DNA of 64,000 nucleotides. It comes from Nesterenkonia ebinurensis. GTDB lineage: Bacteria; Actinomycetota; Actinomycetes; Actinomycetales; Micrococcaceae. This document shows, piece after piece, positions 25,753 to 34,413 of this stretch. The position numbers were made by a program, and so were the translations under genes. Location: assembly GCF_008711175.1 (NCBI RefSeq), contig NZ_VWNF01000045.1, positions 1 to 64,000 of the forward strand, read 5' to 3'. The notes below the pieces were generated by a model, which saw only the letters and a list, made by a program, of their open reading frames with translations, had not been told where the DNA came from and searched no databases. Each line of letters starts with the position of its first letter. The stretch's first letter is position 1.

Positions 25753-26487
25753 CTACCACTCTGGTGGCTTCGTGATGCGCGGAGCGATGGTTGGTGGAAG
25801 CTGGTGCTCATACCAGTCGGAAGGCTGCATCTGGTACCACCAGTGGTCGCCCACGCCATCGGTGTGCTCGCCAGCGAGCTTACCGGCTCGATAGCCCTTC
25901 GTGGGGTTGACGAGTCCGATTGGCACTTGATCACGCGCGTAGGTGACAGGGTAGGACAGGTCGCTGTCGTTGGAGATGACCACAGCTGCGTCTACTGCGT
26001 CGGTGAGAATATCGATGAGCAGGTGTGAGGCGACGTTGACATCGGAGCCTTTCTCTTCGCGGCGAGCGACTGATGCCATGAACCGGGCGTCAGGGACGTC
26101 TTGCTCGGCTCCGTCCTGCACCATTAACGGCCATTGAGGGTTGCTGATGACAGGTTTGCCGTTCCGGCCGGCGGTCGCGAGCGGTGCTGTGGCGACCCGA
26201 GCGACGTAGTTGCCGTAGCTGATTTGAGTGACAGAGCCGGAGCGTTGCAGTGCACGCAGGTAGACATCCTGTTCGCGCTGGCCGGCGGGGTTACTGGCTC
26301 CACTCACTCTTGCGGTGCAGTAGGTAATCGTTTCGACCGTCGAATTCTCCCAGCGAGAGTGCGTGCTGATGAGACCGTGCGCCAACGATCGCAGATCGAG
26401 CCAACGCCATCCAGGCGTCGAGCGCCCGCACAAGCCTCGACCACCGTAGTAGAGGTTGTAGCCGTCTATGTAGATCCCGACTCGCAT
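25753..26487 (-). CDS. NYN-domain (PIN-like) ribonuclease family protein
   Basis: A 244-residue protein started at the ATG at 26487, because the NYN fold begins [16 protein letters not shown] at once; an upstream in-frame ATG at 26679 would overlap the divergent gene. Conserved acids are Asp8 and Asn11, then [13 protein letters not shown] and [13 protein letters not shown], the metal site of the LabA/NYN family. The C-terminal ~50 residues are specific to this branch. A divergent helix-turn-helix gene faces it across 76 bp, and a terminator follows. It may act in RNA decay or defence. Confidence 0.85.
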   Translation of the reverse strand: MRVGIYIDGYNLYYGGRGLCGRSTPGWRWLDLRSLAHGLISTHSRWENSTVETITYCTARVSGASNPAGQREQDVYLRALQRSGSVTQISYGNYVARVATAPLATAGRNGKPVISNPQWPLMVQDGAEQDVPDARFMASVARREEKGSDVNVASHLLIDILTDAVDAAVVISNDSDLSYPVTYARDQVPIGLVNPTKGYRAGKLAGEHTDGVGDHWWYQMQPSDWYEHQLPPTIAPRITKPPEW

Positions 26488-26492
26488 GTTGG

Positions 26493-26530
26493 TAATGGTA
26501 CGTGGAACATCCGATAGACGATGACCATTA
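26493..26530. promoter_or_regulatory. Inverted repeat in the NYN/HTH divergent promoter region
   Basis: TAATGGT (26493-26499) and ACCATTA (26524-26530) are perfect inverted 7-mers 24 bp apart. They lie in the only gap between the two divergent starts and may be operator half-sites for the helix-turn-helix protein. Confidence 0.45.
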
Positions 26531-26563
26531 GCTACTCCAGCCAAAGCCTCGGAGAATATCGAT

Positions 26564-27133
26564 ATGAATGCCGCCAGACCTGACAAGCATGTCGTTGAGG
26601 ATGGAGCTGAGGTGAGCAGGTCGCTGGTCGACATTTTCTCGCGCCCAACACCTGCTCTGACACGGCTGATCGAACACATCCGTCAAAACCCCGAGTTGAC
26701 GGAAAGCCTCGCCGCTGGCCACTCGCTAACGTCGTCGCGCTGCCGATACCGTCAAGGACGATCTACAGGTGAACCGAATTCCGGTGCTGGCTCCACTGCG
26801 CGACGAGAATTGACGAAGCAAAGTCGTCGCACGGTTTCACCCGGGATAGAGAAGGCCAGAGCATCGGTTCTTCTTCCGCTCGTCGTGGACTACGCCAATG
26901 GCTTGACTCAGGCAGAGATTGCCCGGAAGCACGGTGTCCACGCTCAGACTCTGCGAAAGCGGCTCCGGGAAGCTGGGGTCAATACCCGGGTACGTGTCAC
27001 GGCCCTCAGTGAGAGCGAGGTGCAGGCGACTCGTGCTGTCATCTCTGAGGGTGCGAGTGTTCGGGCGGTCGCTCGTCGTCTTGGTGTTGCGCACACGACG
27101 TTGCTGCGGGCGCTCAAGCGAAGCTCGGAATAG
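26564..27133 (+). CDS. Protein with two recombinase-type helix-turn-helix units
   Basis: A 189-residue protein. The N-terminal 100 residues are polar and unassigned ([20 protein letters not shown]). The C-terminal part has two tandem helix-turn-helix units: [20 protein letters not shown] and [20 protein letters not shown]. These resemble the DNA-binding tails of serine recombinases and the broken gene at 18,766, but no catalytic Ser domain is present. It is divergent from the NYN gene and likely regulates it. It could be a domesticated recombinase tail. Confidence 0.7.
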   Translation: MNAARPDKHVVEDGAEVSRSLVDIFSRPTPALTRLIEHIRQNPELTESLAAGHSLTSSRCRYRQGRSTGEPNSGAGSTARRELTKQSRRTVSPGIEKARASVLLPLVVDYANGLTQAEIARKHGVHAQTLRKRLREAGVNTRVRVTALSESEVQATRAVISEGASVRAVARRLGVAHTTLLRALKRSSE

Positions 27134-27245
27134 GGGAGAGGATCACCATTGCGCACCACTTAGGTAGCGCTCTTCGTGAGCAGTCATGAGGGTCGATCAC
27201 TGTTGTGCACCAGTATCGAAACAGGGTCTGACCAGGGGATATGTG

Positions 27246-27284
27246 AAAAACATTGCCCCCGGCTCGAAAGCCGAGGGCAATGTT
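27246..27284 (-). terminator. Rho-independent terminator of tRNA-His
   Basis: On the minus strand CATTGCCCTCGGCT-TTCG-AGCCGGGGGCAATG is followed by TTTTT. The 14-bp stem with one mismatch lies five bases past the tRNA 3' end. Confidence 0.9.
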
Positions 27285-27289
27285 GCCTG

Positions 27290-27362
27290 GGTGAGCGACG
27301 GGGCTTGAACCCGCGACCCTCGCGACCACAACGCGATGCTCTACCAGCTGAGCTACGCCCAC
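27290..27362 (-). tRNA. tRNA-His (GTG anticodon)
   Basis: The minus strand folds as a 73-nt tRNA: acceptor GTGGGCG/CGCTCAC, D arm with AGCTCAGCTGGTAGAG, anticodon loop TTGTGGT with anticodon GTG, T loop GGTTCAAGC. The base before position 1 is G and the discriminator base is C, the G-1:C73 identity pair of bacterial tRNA-His. CCA is not encoded. tRNA-His next to orn is a common arrangement in Micrococcales. Confidence 0.95.
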
Positions 27363-27460
27363 CATGTGCTTCTCAGGAGATCAAACCCCGGGCAAAGCAA
27401 CCAATACATCATACATCTGCGGTGCCGCAGCGTCGAGTTGCACACGGTGCTGTTAGAGGT

Positions 27461-28039
27461 TCAGCGCAGCATGTGCTCCCGGTAGTGCTTTAGCTCAGTG
27501 ATGGAGTCCTGGATATCACCCAGCGCCCGGTGATTGCCGGTCTTCTCAGGAGCCGAAGCTCGCACCTGGGGATACCAGCGCTTGGCCAGCTCCTTCAGTG
27601 TGGACACATCAATGATCCGGTAGTGCAGGTATTGAGTCAGAGCAGGCATCCCCAGCCGCAGGAAAGCCTTATCAGCATGCACCGTGTTCCCCGCCAGCGG
27701 GGCTCTGCCAGCCTCAGGAACCCAGGTCTGCACATACTCCAGCACCTTCTTCTCAGCAGATTCCAGGGCAATCCCGTCCTCAAGCTCGGCCAGCAGGCCT
27801 GATGAGGTATGCATCTCCCGCACCACCTTCTCCATCCCGGCCAGCGCCTCCGGGCCAGGGCGGATCACCACATCCACACCCTCGCCCAGCACATTGAGGT
27901 CAGAATCGGTGACCAGAGCGGCCACCTCGATCAGCGCGTCCTTCTCCGGATTCAGTCCGGTCATCTCACAGTCGATCCACACCATCCGGCCGGACCAATC
28001 GCCCCCAGCTGCGGGGCTCTGAGCAGTCGATTCAGTCAC
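27461..28039 (-). CDS. orn: Oligoribonuclease
   Basis: A 192-residue DEDDh 3'-5' exoribonuclease that degrades di- and short oligonucleotides, including pGpG. Motifs are VWIDCEMTGLNPEKDALIEV (ExoI, Asp-Glu), GNTVHADKAFLRLGMP (ExoII), and NHRALGDIQDSITELKHYRE (ExoIII with the His). A 20-residue N-terminal extension precedes the domain; a later ATG (MVWIDCEM) is possible but would trim the first strand. It is divergent from the mannosyltransferase operon and upstream of tRNA-His. Confidence 0.95.
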   Translation of the reverse strand: MTESTAQSPAAGGDWSGRMVWIDCEMTGLNPEKDALIEVAALVTDSDLNVLGEGVDVVIRPGPEALAGMEKVVREMHTSSGLLAELEDGIALESAEKKVLEYVQTWVPEAGRAPLAGNTVHADKAFLRLGMPALTQYLHYRIIDVSTLKELAKRWYPQVRASAPEKTGNHRALGDIQDSITELKHYREHMLR

Positions 28040-28081
28040 AGAGGAACACTCTACTACCGGTGCCCGCGTAAACTCAGGCGG

Positions 28082-29587
28082 GTGAACACAGCGCCGCGCG
28101 GAGTGATCCTCTACGGCCTACTCGGCTCGGTGCTGATTCTGCTCGGCTCGCTCGGAGCAGGCTGGCTGGTCAGCGACTCCCCGCTGAACCGCTGGGAGCC
28201 CACCATCTGGCTGCGAGCCGAGACAGGCGGCGTCGTGCTCTCCGTGACTGCCCTGACCGCCGGCTGCTGGATCCTCTTCCATGCCTGGCTTCGGCTAAAA
28301 CACATCACAGACGACGACGCCCGCCCTACCGGACTACACACCGTCACCGCCGCGGCACTGATCTGGTCCATCCCGCAGCTGCTGGCCGTGCCGATCTTCT
28401 CCCGGGATGTCTTCGCCTACCTGAACCAAGGCCGGCTGGTGCTCATGGGGGAGAACCCCTACACCACCGGAGTCTCCGCACTGGAGAACTGGTTCCAGCT
28501 GGGCACCGACCAGGTGTGGGCCGAGGATCCCACCCCCTACGGGCCCCTGTTCCTGTGGATCGCCGCAGGGGTGATGGACCTCTCCGGGGACTCCGCAGAG
28601 CTGGCGATTCTGCTCTTCCGGCTGGTCTGCGTGCTCGGCGTGCTGCTGATCCTGGTGATGGTTCCATTGCTGGCCCGGACCCTGGGTGCCGAGCCGGCGA
28701 AAGCCCAGTGGGCAGCCTCCGCCAACCCGCTGCTGATCATCAGCTTCGTCTCCAGTGCGCATAATGACGCGCTGATGGTGGGTCTGGCCCTGGTGGGCAC
28801 CTGGCTGGCCATCCGTGCCGGTCAGCGGTGCAGCACCGCCCACCTGCTGTTGGGCTTAGCGGCGGTGCTGTGCATGGTGGCCTCCATCGGTACCAAGCTC
28901 ATCACCCTGGTGATGCTGCCCTTCATCGCCCTGCTCTGGGCAGGTGCATCAGCCAGTTGGGCTAAACGGTTCAGCTACTGGGCGTTAACCGCAGCACTTG
29001 CCGGGGCCGCGCTGCTGGGTATTGGAGCCCTCGGCGGATACGGGCTCGACTGGGTCACTGTGCTGGCCGGGGCAGGGTCCGGGGCCAGCTTCTGGGCCCC
29101 GCTGACTATCCTGACCGCCCCCTTCGCCGGTCTGCTTCTGCTGATTGGTCAGTCCCCGGATGCCGCTTACGATATCGCCGGTGTGATCGGCCGGCTCGCT
29201 GCAATCGCGGTGGTGCTCTACCTGATGTTCCGCGGCAGCGCCGACCGGATCTACCACCGCATGATGTGGGCGTTCGCAGCAGTGGTGCTGCTCTCCCCGC
29301 TGATCCAGCCCTGGTACCTGCTGTGGATCCTGCCGCTGTTCGCCGCAGCAGGGGCACTGACCGGCACCTCCAGGCGCTGGCCGCTGGCCGCAACTGTGGC
29401 CGTCACCGGGTTCTTCCTGGCCCAGGGGGCGGCCGACCAGCTGTTCGTCCACCAGTTCCTGGAACTCGACACCGCGATGGTGCTGCTCTCGGTGGGCATC
29501 TCCGTGCTCAGCGCCACAATCATCTGGTTCACCGATTCTCAGGCCCGCTCGGTAGTGTTAAGCAGTGCCCCAGACCCCGCCCAGTAA
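28082..29587 (+). CDS. MptB-like polyprenol-phosphomannose-dependent alpha-1,6-mannosyltransferase
   Basis: A 501-residue membrane protein from the GTG at 28082; upstream in-frame codons would overlap orn. About 12 hydrophobic helices are visible. The GT-C/MptB features include IFSRDVFAYLNQGRLVLMGE (first luminal loop with the catalytic-type Asp) and SSAHNDALMVGLALVG. Such enzymes extend the lipomannan core using C35/C50-P-mannose. It overlaps the next gene, a paralogue, by 23 bp, heading a three-gene GT-C cluster. Confidence 0.85.
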   Translation: MNTAPRGVILYGLLGSVLILLGSLGAGWLVSDSPLNRWEPTIWLRAETGGVVLSVTALTAGCWILFHAWLRLKHITDDDARPTGLHTVTAAALIWSIPQLLAVPIFSRDVFAYLNQGRLVLMGENPYTTGVSALENWFQLGTDQVWAEDPTPYGPLFLWIAAGVMDLSGDSAELAILLFRLVCVLGVLLILVMVPLLARTLGAEPAKAQWAASANPLLIISFVSSAHNDALMVGLALVGTWLAIRAGQRCSTAHLLLGLAAVLCMVASIGTKLITLVMLPFIALLWAGASASWAKRFSYWALTAALAGAALLGIGALGGYGLDWVTVLAGAGSGASFWAPLTILTAPFAGLLLLIGQSPDAAYDIAGVIGRLAAIAVVLYLMFRGSADRIYHRMMWAFAAVVLLSPLIQPWYLLWILPLFAAAGALTGTSRRWPLAATVAVTGFFLAQGAADQLFVHQFLELDTAMVLLSVGISVLSATIIWFTDSQARSVVLSSAPDPAQ

Positions 29588-31226
29588 CCGGTTTTCGCGT
29601 GCGGCAGACTCCGCCCGCGAAATCCTCGGCAATTTTAAGGGCACCTCCTGGCTGATCGGCGGCCCCGAGGGCCAGGTCTCCCATACTCTGCGCCAGGGCT
29701 TCCTGGCTGCGGTGCTGATCATGGTCGGCTCCTGGGGTGTGGGCTGGCTGGTCATGGTCCCAGGCTCCTGGCTGCAGCTGCACCAATGGCTGCTGCCGGT
29801 GCGCACCACCACCGCCGGAGTGATCATCTGCGCAGTGCTGCTGGTGTTCGGCGCCCTGCTGCTGCTGCGCTCCTGGCTGAGGCTCTCCCAACGGATCACC
29901 GGATGGGATCACGACGTCGCCCTGCCCACTATGCGCAAAGCAGTCCTCCTCTGGGGGGCACCACTGCTGGCCTGCTTCCCGATCTTCTCCCGTGACGTCT
30001 TCTCCTACCTTGCCCAGGGAGGCCTGCTGCAAGCCGGACAGAACCCTTACGAGGCCGGAGTCTCCGAACTGCCCGGTTGGTACGGCATCGGCGCAGATGA
30101 GCTCTGGGCGGAGTCCCCCTCACCCTACGGTCCGCTGTTCCTGCTGTTGGCCCGGGGCATCTGGTTCCTCTCCAACGGCACCCCGGAGTTGGCGGTGCTG
30201 CTGTTCCGGGCACTTTCGGTCTTCGGAGTGGCCCTGATGCTGCTGATCATTCCCATGCTGGCTCGGGCCTTCGGCTCCCAGCCGGCCTGGGCCATCTGGC
30301 TGTGCCTGCTCAACCCGGTCAGTCTGATCGTTTTCATCCCCGCCGCCCATAATGACGCCCTGATGATGGGCCTGGCACTGGCCGGCATCTGGTACGCGCT
30401 GCGCCGCCGCAGACTGGCCTCCTGGCTGCTGCTGATCGCCGCAGTGGCCATCAAACCGGTGGCCATGGTGCTGCTGCCCTTCGCTGTGCTGCTGCCGCTG
30501 AGGGACACCGGAAACTACCTGCACCGGATCCGGGAGTGGGCTCTGGCGGGGTGTCTGGCCGCCGGGCTGCTGTTCGGCGGCGGCTGGCTGATCGGGGTGG
30601 GTATCGGCTGGTTCACCACCGCACTGGGGGCCGGGGGTGAGGCCTTCCAGGCTGCACCGGTGGGGCTGCTCGGGCTGGGACTGGGCTGGCTCATCGAGGC
30701 TGCCGGCGGGCCCGGCCACCAGGAGACGGCAGGCTGGTTCTATGCCGCAGCCCGGATCCTCTCCGCAGTGGTGCTCACCGTGATGCTGCTGCGCCCGGCG
30801 TTGGGCAACCCAGTGCTCTGGGCGGCCTACGGACTCACCGTGGTGATCCTGACCTCCTCGATCATCCAACCCTGGTACCTGCTCTGGCTGCTGCCGCTCT
30901 ACGCGGTGGTCCACGTCTACCGCGGTCGGGCGCTGATGCTGGTCACCCTGCTGATCACCGTGATGACCCTGCTGGCTATGGTGGGCCAACTCTCCGTAGC
31001 CCAATGGCTGGACAGCGTACTGGTCCAGCTGATCGCCCTGGGCGTGGCCGCAGCCTATCTCATCTACATTGTGCTGCTGGATCCCAACACCGCCGCCATG
31101 TTCCAGCTGCGCGAACGCTCCGAGCGGTGGAACACCACCGACGGCTGGCTGAGACTGAACCGGCTCTCCACCCCGGAGACCTCCTGGTCGGTGACCAGCC
31201 TCACCCATAGGGCTGGGCAGACATGA
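29565..31226 (+). CDS. MptB-like mannosyltransferase, paralogue of the preceding gene
   Basis: A 553-residue GTG-started membrane protein. It repeats the MptB marks of its neighbour: IFSRDVFSYLAQGGLLQAGQ, AAHNDALMMGLALAGI and IQPWYLLWLLPLYA. It has a longer soluble N-terminus (~55 residues) and a polar C-terminal tail with RERSERWNTTDGWLR. The pair looks like a tandem duplication that diverged, perhaps for backbone priming and elongation (MptB and MptA roles). It overlaps the GT87 gene by ATGA. Confidence 0.85.
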   Translation: MPQTPPSNRFSRAADSAREILGNFKGTSWLIGGPEGQVSHTLRQGFLAAVLIMVGSWGVGWLVMVPGSWLQLHQWLLPVRTTTAGVIICAVLLVFGALLLLRSWLRLSQRITGWDHDVALPTMRKAVLLWGAPLLACFPIFSRDVFSYLAQGGLLQAGQNPYEAGVSELPGWYGIGADELWAESPSPYGPLFLLLARGIWFLSNGTPELAVLLFRALSVFGVALMLLIIPMLARAFGSQPAWAIWLCLLNPVSLIVFIPAAHNDALMMGLALAGIWYALRRRRLASWLLLIAAVAIKPVAMVLLPFAVLLPLRDTGNYLHRIREWALAGCLAAGLLFGGGWLIGVGIGWFTTALGAGGEAFQAAPVGLLGLGLGWLIEAAGGPGHQETAGWFYAAARILSAVVLTVMLLRPALGNPVLWAAYGLTVVILTSSIIQPWYLLWLLPLYAVVHVYRGRALMLVTLLITVMTLLAMVGQLSVAQWLDSVLVQLIALGVAAAYLIYIVLLDPNTAAMFQLRERSERWNTTDGWLRLNRLSTPETSWSVTSLTHRAGQT

Positions 31227-32494
31227 CCGTCACCCGGCTCTCCCCGCGCACCATCACTGTGCTGCTGGTCGCCACGGCAATCGGCGCGCTGCTCTCGGTA
31301 CTGGCCGTACAGTGGTGCCGGGTCAACGGCTGGACCGACCCAGCCCAGCACCTGGCCATGTGCTACTCCGACTTCCCGCTGCTCTTCGCCGAGCGTGGCC
31401 TGGCTGCCGGCGCGTTCCCCTTCATCACCGAGGTCTCGGCGGAGCAGACCATGGAGTACCCGGTCCTCATCGGGGTGGTGGCAGGACTCATCGCTGCAGT
31501 CATCCCTGGTCAGGACGCCACCGAGCTGCGCACCCTGGCCTTCCACGACCTCAACCACCTGGCCGTCATCGGCTGCTGGGCAGCCCTGGTGCTGATCACC
31601 GCAGCCTGCCTGCCACCAGCACGACGCCGCCACGCCCTGTTGGTTGCCCTGGCCCCAGGGATCATCCTCACCGTCTCGATCAACTGGGATATGTGGGCCA
31701 CAGCCTTGGGAGCAGCCGCCCTGCTGGCCTGGGCAAGGAACCGCCCAGTGCTGGCCGGGATACTGATCGGACTCGGGGCGGCGATGAAGCTCTATCCGCT
31801 GCTGTTCCTGGGGGCGATCATCGTGCTGTGCCTGCGTGCCGGCACATACCGGCCCCTGGGCGGCGTCGTCATTTCGGCAGTGACCACCTGGCTGGCGGTG
31901 AATCTGCCGTTTATGCTCAGCCAGCTTCAGCAGTGGCGTCTCTTCTATCAGTTCTCCTCTGAACGTGAGCCCGGGTTCTCTTCAATCTGGCTGGCCTTGG
32001 CGCCCACCGGCTGGTCGGGGGAGACCTTCTCACTGCTGTCCAACGGGCTGTTCCTGCTCTGCTGCCTGGCCATCCTGGCCCTTGGTCTGCGAGCGCCCCA
32101 AGCCCCCACCGTCGCCCAGCTGTGTCTGCTGATTGTGGGCTGCTTTGTGCTGCTGGGCAAGGTCTACTCCCCGCAGTTCGTGATCTGGCTGATCCCGCTG
32201 GTGGTGCTGGCAGTCCCGAGGGTGCGGGTGTTCTGGATCTGGCAGGCTGCCGAAGTCTTCCACTGGGCCAGTGTGTGGCTGATCAGCGCAAAGATCACAG
32301 CGGAAGAGACCGGCGGGGACTTCGGGCAGGGTCACTATGTGTTCGAGACGCTCTACGGGCTGGGCATCGCCGCGCATATGCTCACACTGATCTGGATCCT
32401 GGCCCTGGTGGTGGGCGAGATCATCAGACCCGCGCAGCCAGAACCGGATCCGCTGGCCGGACCCGCCGCAGAACAGAGGTACACCCATGGTTGA
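31223..32494 (+). CDS. GT87 family (DUF2029) membrane glycosyltransferase
   Basis: A 423-residue protein with about 10-12 helices. The long first loop has a Tyr/Asp-rich segment (CYSDFPLLFAERGLAAGAFP), and ISINWDMWATAL plus IGLGAAMKLYPLLFL are the usual GT87 features, as in PimE-type mannosyltransferases. It starts inside the stop of the MptB paralogue (ATGA) and overlaps the AEC gene by 8 bp. With its neighbours it probably builds lipomannan or a related mannan using polyprenyl-phosphate sugars. Confidence 0.82.
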   Translation: MTVTRLSPRTITVLLVATAIGALLSVLAVQWCRVNGWTDPAQHLAMCYSDFPLLFAERGLAAGAFPFITEVSAEQTMEYPVLIGVVAGLIAAVIPGQDATELRTLAFHDLNHLAVIGCWAALVLITAACLPPARRRHALLVALAPGIILTVSINWDMWATALGAAALLAWARNRPVLAGILIGLGAAMKLYPLLFLGAIIVLCLRAGTYRPLGGVVISAVTTWLAVNLPFMLSQLQQWRLFYQFSSEREPGFSSIWLALAPTGWSGETFSLLSNGLFLLCCLAILALGLRAPQAPTVAQLCLLIVGCFVLLGKVYSPQFVIWLIPLVVLAVPRVRVFWIWQAAEVFHWASVWLISAKITAEETGGDFGQGHYVFETLYGLGIAAHMLTLIWILALVVGEIIRPAQPEPDPLAGPAAEQRYTHG

Positions 32495-33464
32495 GATGCT
32501 CACCGTGATCGCCCCGCTGTTCGCGATCATCCTATTGGGCTTCGGGGCCGGGTTCGCCCCGCGCATCCTGGCCGCCTCCGGCCACCTGAACGCCTTCGTG
32601 TTCTACTTCGCCCTGCCCTGCTTCATCTATACCGCGATCATCTCCGCACCTCCGGTGGGGCATTTCCCGTGGGTGATGCCGTTGATCGTGCTGGTGGTCA
32701 CCCCGGCCCTGGCCATCGGGCTCTACTGCCTCTGCCGGGCCCTGGGCGGACTGAGCCGGGATCTGGCCGCACCGGTCTCGCTGGCAGGAAGCTTCGGCAA
32801 CGTGGGTTACTTCGGCATCCCCATCTCCATCGGGGTGCTGGGTCCGGAGGCCGGGCTCACTGCCGGTGTGGTGCATATGGTGCACAATATCTTCTTCATG
32901 AACGGCTACCCGCTGGTGCGCACCGCAGTACGCACCCGGGAGCTTGAAGGGGCTGCAGCCAGTTTCGGGGAGCTGTGGCGCCGCCAGCTCTGGCCCATTC
33001 TGCGCCGCGGACTGGTGCTGAACCCAGTGTTCTGGTTCATGGGACTCTCCCTGCTGGTGGTACTGACCCCGCTGAGCATGCCGCAGCTCTTCGACGAACC
33101 GGTGGCCATGCTCGGGACGACCGCGGTGCCGCTGGCCCTGTTCTGTGTGGGCCTGGCCCTGCATCCGGCGCTGCAGGGGGTGCGCAGCGGGGCTGTGCCG
33201 GTGCTTCCCATTGGCTTCGGCACCGCCGCTAAGCTGCTGATCCTGCCCGCAGCCACCTGGCTGGCGGTACTGCCGTTCTCAGACCAGCTGGGCCCGGTAT
33301 GGGCTGGCACACTGATCATCCTGGCTGCCACACCCTCCTCCACCACGGCGTTCATCTTCTCTGAGACCTACGACGGCGATGGCCGGATGGCGGCTGCCGT
33401 ACTGGTGGCGACTACCGCAGTCTCCCTGCTCACCCTGCCGCTGGTGGCCGCGGTTCTGCTGTAA
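32487..33464 (+). CDS. AEC-family (auxin efflux carrier type) transporter
   Basis: A 325-residue protein of ten predicted helices in two inverted repeats. FVFYFALPCFIYTAII lies in repeat one, with the conserved SLAGSFGNVGYFGIPISIGV helix break (helix 4 Gly-Asn) and, in repeat two, AATPSSTTAFIFSETYDGD. The family exports organic anions such as malate. It overlaps the GT87 stop by eight bases, so it is in the same transcript although no functional link is obvious. Confidence 0.88.
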   Translation: MVEMLTVIAPLFAIILLGFGAGFAPRILAASGHLNAFVFYFALPCFIYTAIISAPPVGHFPWVMPLIVLVVTPALAIGLYCLCRALGGLSRDLAAPVSLAGSFGNVGYFGIPISIGVLGPEAGLTAGVVHMVHNIFFMNGYPLVRTAVRTRELEGAAASFGELWRRQLWPILRRGLVLNPVFWFMGLSLLVVLTPLSMPQLFDEPVAMLGTTAVPLALFCVGLALHPALQGVRSGAVPVLPIGFGTAAKLLILPAATWLAVLPFSDQLGPVWAGTLIILAATPSSTTAFIFSETYDGDGRMAAAVLVATTAVSLLTLPLVAAVLL

Positions 33465-33474
33465 TTTGGAGCAT

Positions 33475-34326
33475 GTGATTCCGAACATCCTCTCCATCGC
33501 CGGCACCGACCCCACCGGAGGTGCCGGCATCCAAGCCGACCTGAAGTCCTTTGCCGCCCACGGCGGCTACGGCATGTGCGTGGTCACCGCCCTGGTGGCA
33601 CAGAACACCCAGGGGGTCCGGGAGATTCACGCCCCGCCGGTTCAGTTCCTCCGTGCCCAGCTGGATGCGGTCAGCGAGGATGTCACCGTCCACGCTGCGA
33701 AGACCGGGATGCTCGGCACCGCCGAGATCATCGAAACAGTCTCAGATTGGTGGGACACCAATTATGGAAACGAAGGCCGATCGAGCCGAGCGAAGACCCG
33801 CACCGGTGCCGTCGCACCAGTTCTGGTGGTGGACCCGGTGATGGTGGCCACCAGCGGGGACCGACTGCTGGAGGCCGAGGCTGAGCAGTCACTCATCGAG
33901 TTCCTGCACCGGGCTGACCTGATCACCCCCAATGTGCCCGAACTGGCCATCCTGGCCTCAGCTGAGCCCGCGGCGTCCTCGACTGAGCTGATCAGCCAGG
34001 CACAGCAGGTCGCTGATGCACACCACACCGTGGTGCTGGCGAAGGGCGGGCATATGGGGGCCCCTACGGTCACCGACACTCTGGTGTTTCCCGCAGACCA
34101 CGGCACCCGCCCCGAGGCCTATTCGGTGAGCACCCCGCGGATCGAGACCCCCAACACTCACGGCACCGGCTGCTCGGTCTCGGCAGCCTTCGCCACCCTG
34201 CGGGCCAGAGGCCTGAGCTGGGAGCAGTCCCTGGACCGGGTGAAGGAGTGGATGCAGCGTGCGCTGATCGGCGCAGAGCAGCTGGATGTAGGCCAGGGCA
34301 ACGGCCCCATCAACCACTTTCCCTAA
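33475..34326 (+). CDS. thiD: Hydroxymethylpyrimidine/phosphomethylpyrimidine kinase
   Basis: A 283-residue ribokinase-fold enzyme from the GTG at 33475, preceded by GGAG. Motifs are LSIAGTDPTGGAGIQADLKS (substrate loop), AAKTGMLG, VLVVDPVMVATSGDRLL, and the anion hole NTHGTGCSVSAAFA near the end. It phosphorylates HMP and HMP-P for thiamine. A ~15-residue polar insertion (NEGRSSRAKTRTGAV) before the VDPVM strand is unusual. It follows the AEC gene by ten bases. Confidence 0.93.
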   Translation: MIPNILSIAGTDPTGGAGIQADLKSFAAHGGYGMCVVTALVAQNTQGVREIHAPPVQFLRAQLDAVSEDVTVHAAKTGMLGTAEIIETVSDWWDTNYGNEGRSSRAKTRTGAVAPVLVVDPVMVATSGDRLLEAEAEQSLIEFLHRADLITPNVPELAILASAEPAASSTELISQAQQVADAHHTVVLAKGGHMGAPTVTDTLVFPADHGTRPEAYSVSTPRIETPNTHGTGCSVSAAFATLRARGLSWEQSLDRVKEWMQRALIGAEQLDVGQGNGPINHFP

Positions 34327-34413
34327 GCAGCCGCCTCCCATCAGACCGGCGCTGCGCTTTCCTAGAGCGCGTGTTGAGCAAACCTGCAGGTCAGCGACTT
34401 AGATTCGGGGTCC

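Noticed and set aside
27246-27363. tRNA-His 3' end as an attachment site for the accessory region at 1-27 kb
   Set aside because: I looked for a second copy of the tRNA 3' half on the left side and found none in the window. The island edge near 27.2 kb may still be real, but no att repeat supports it.
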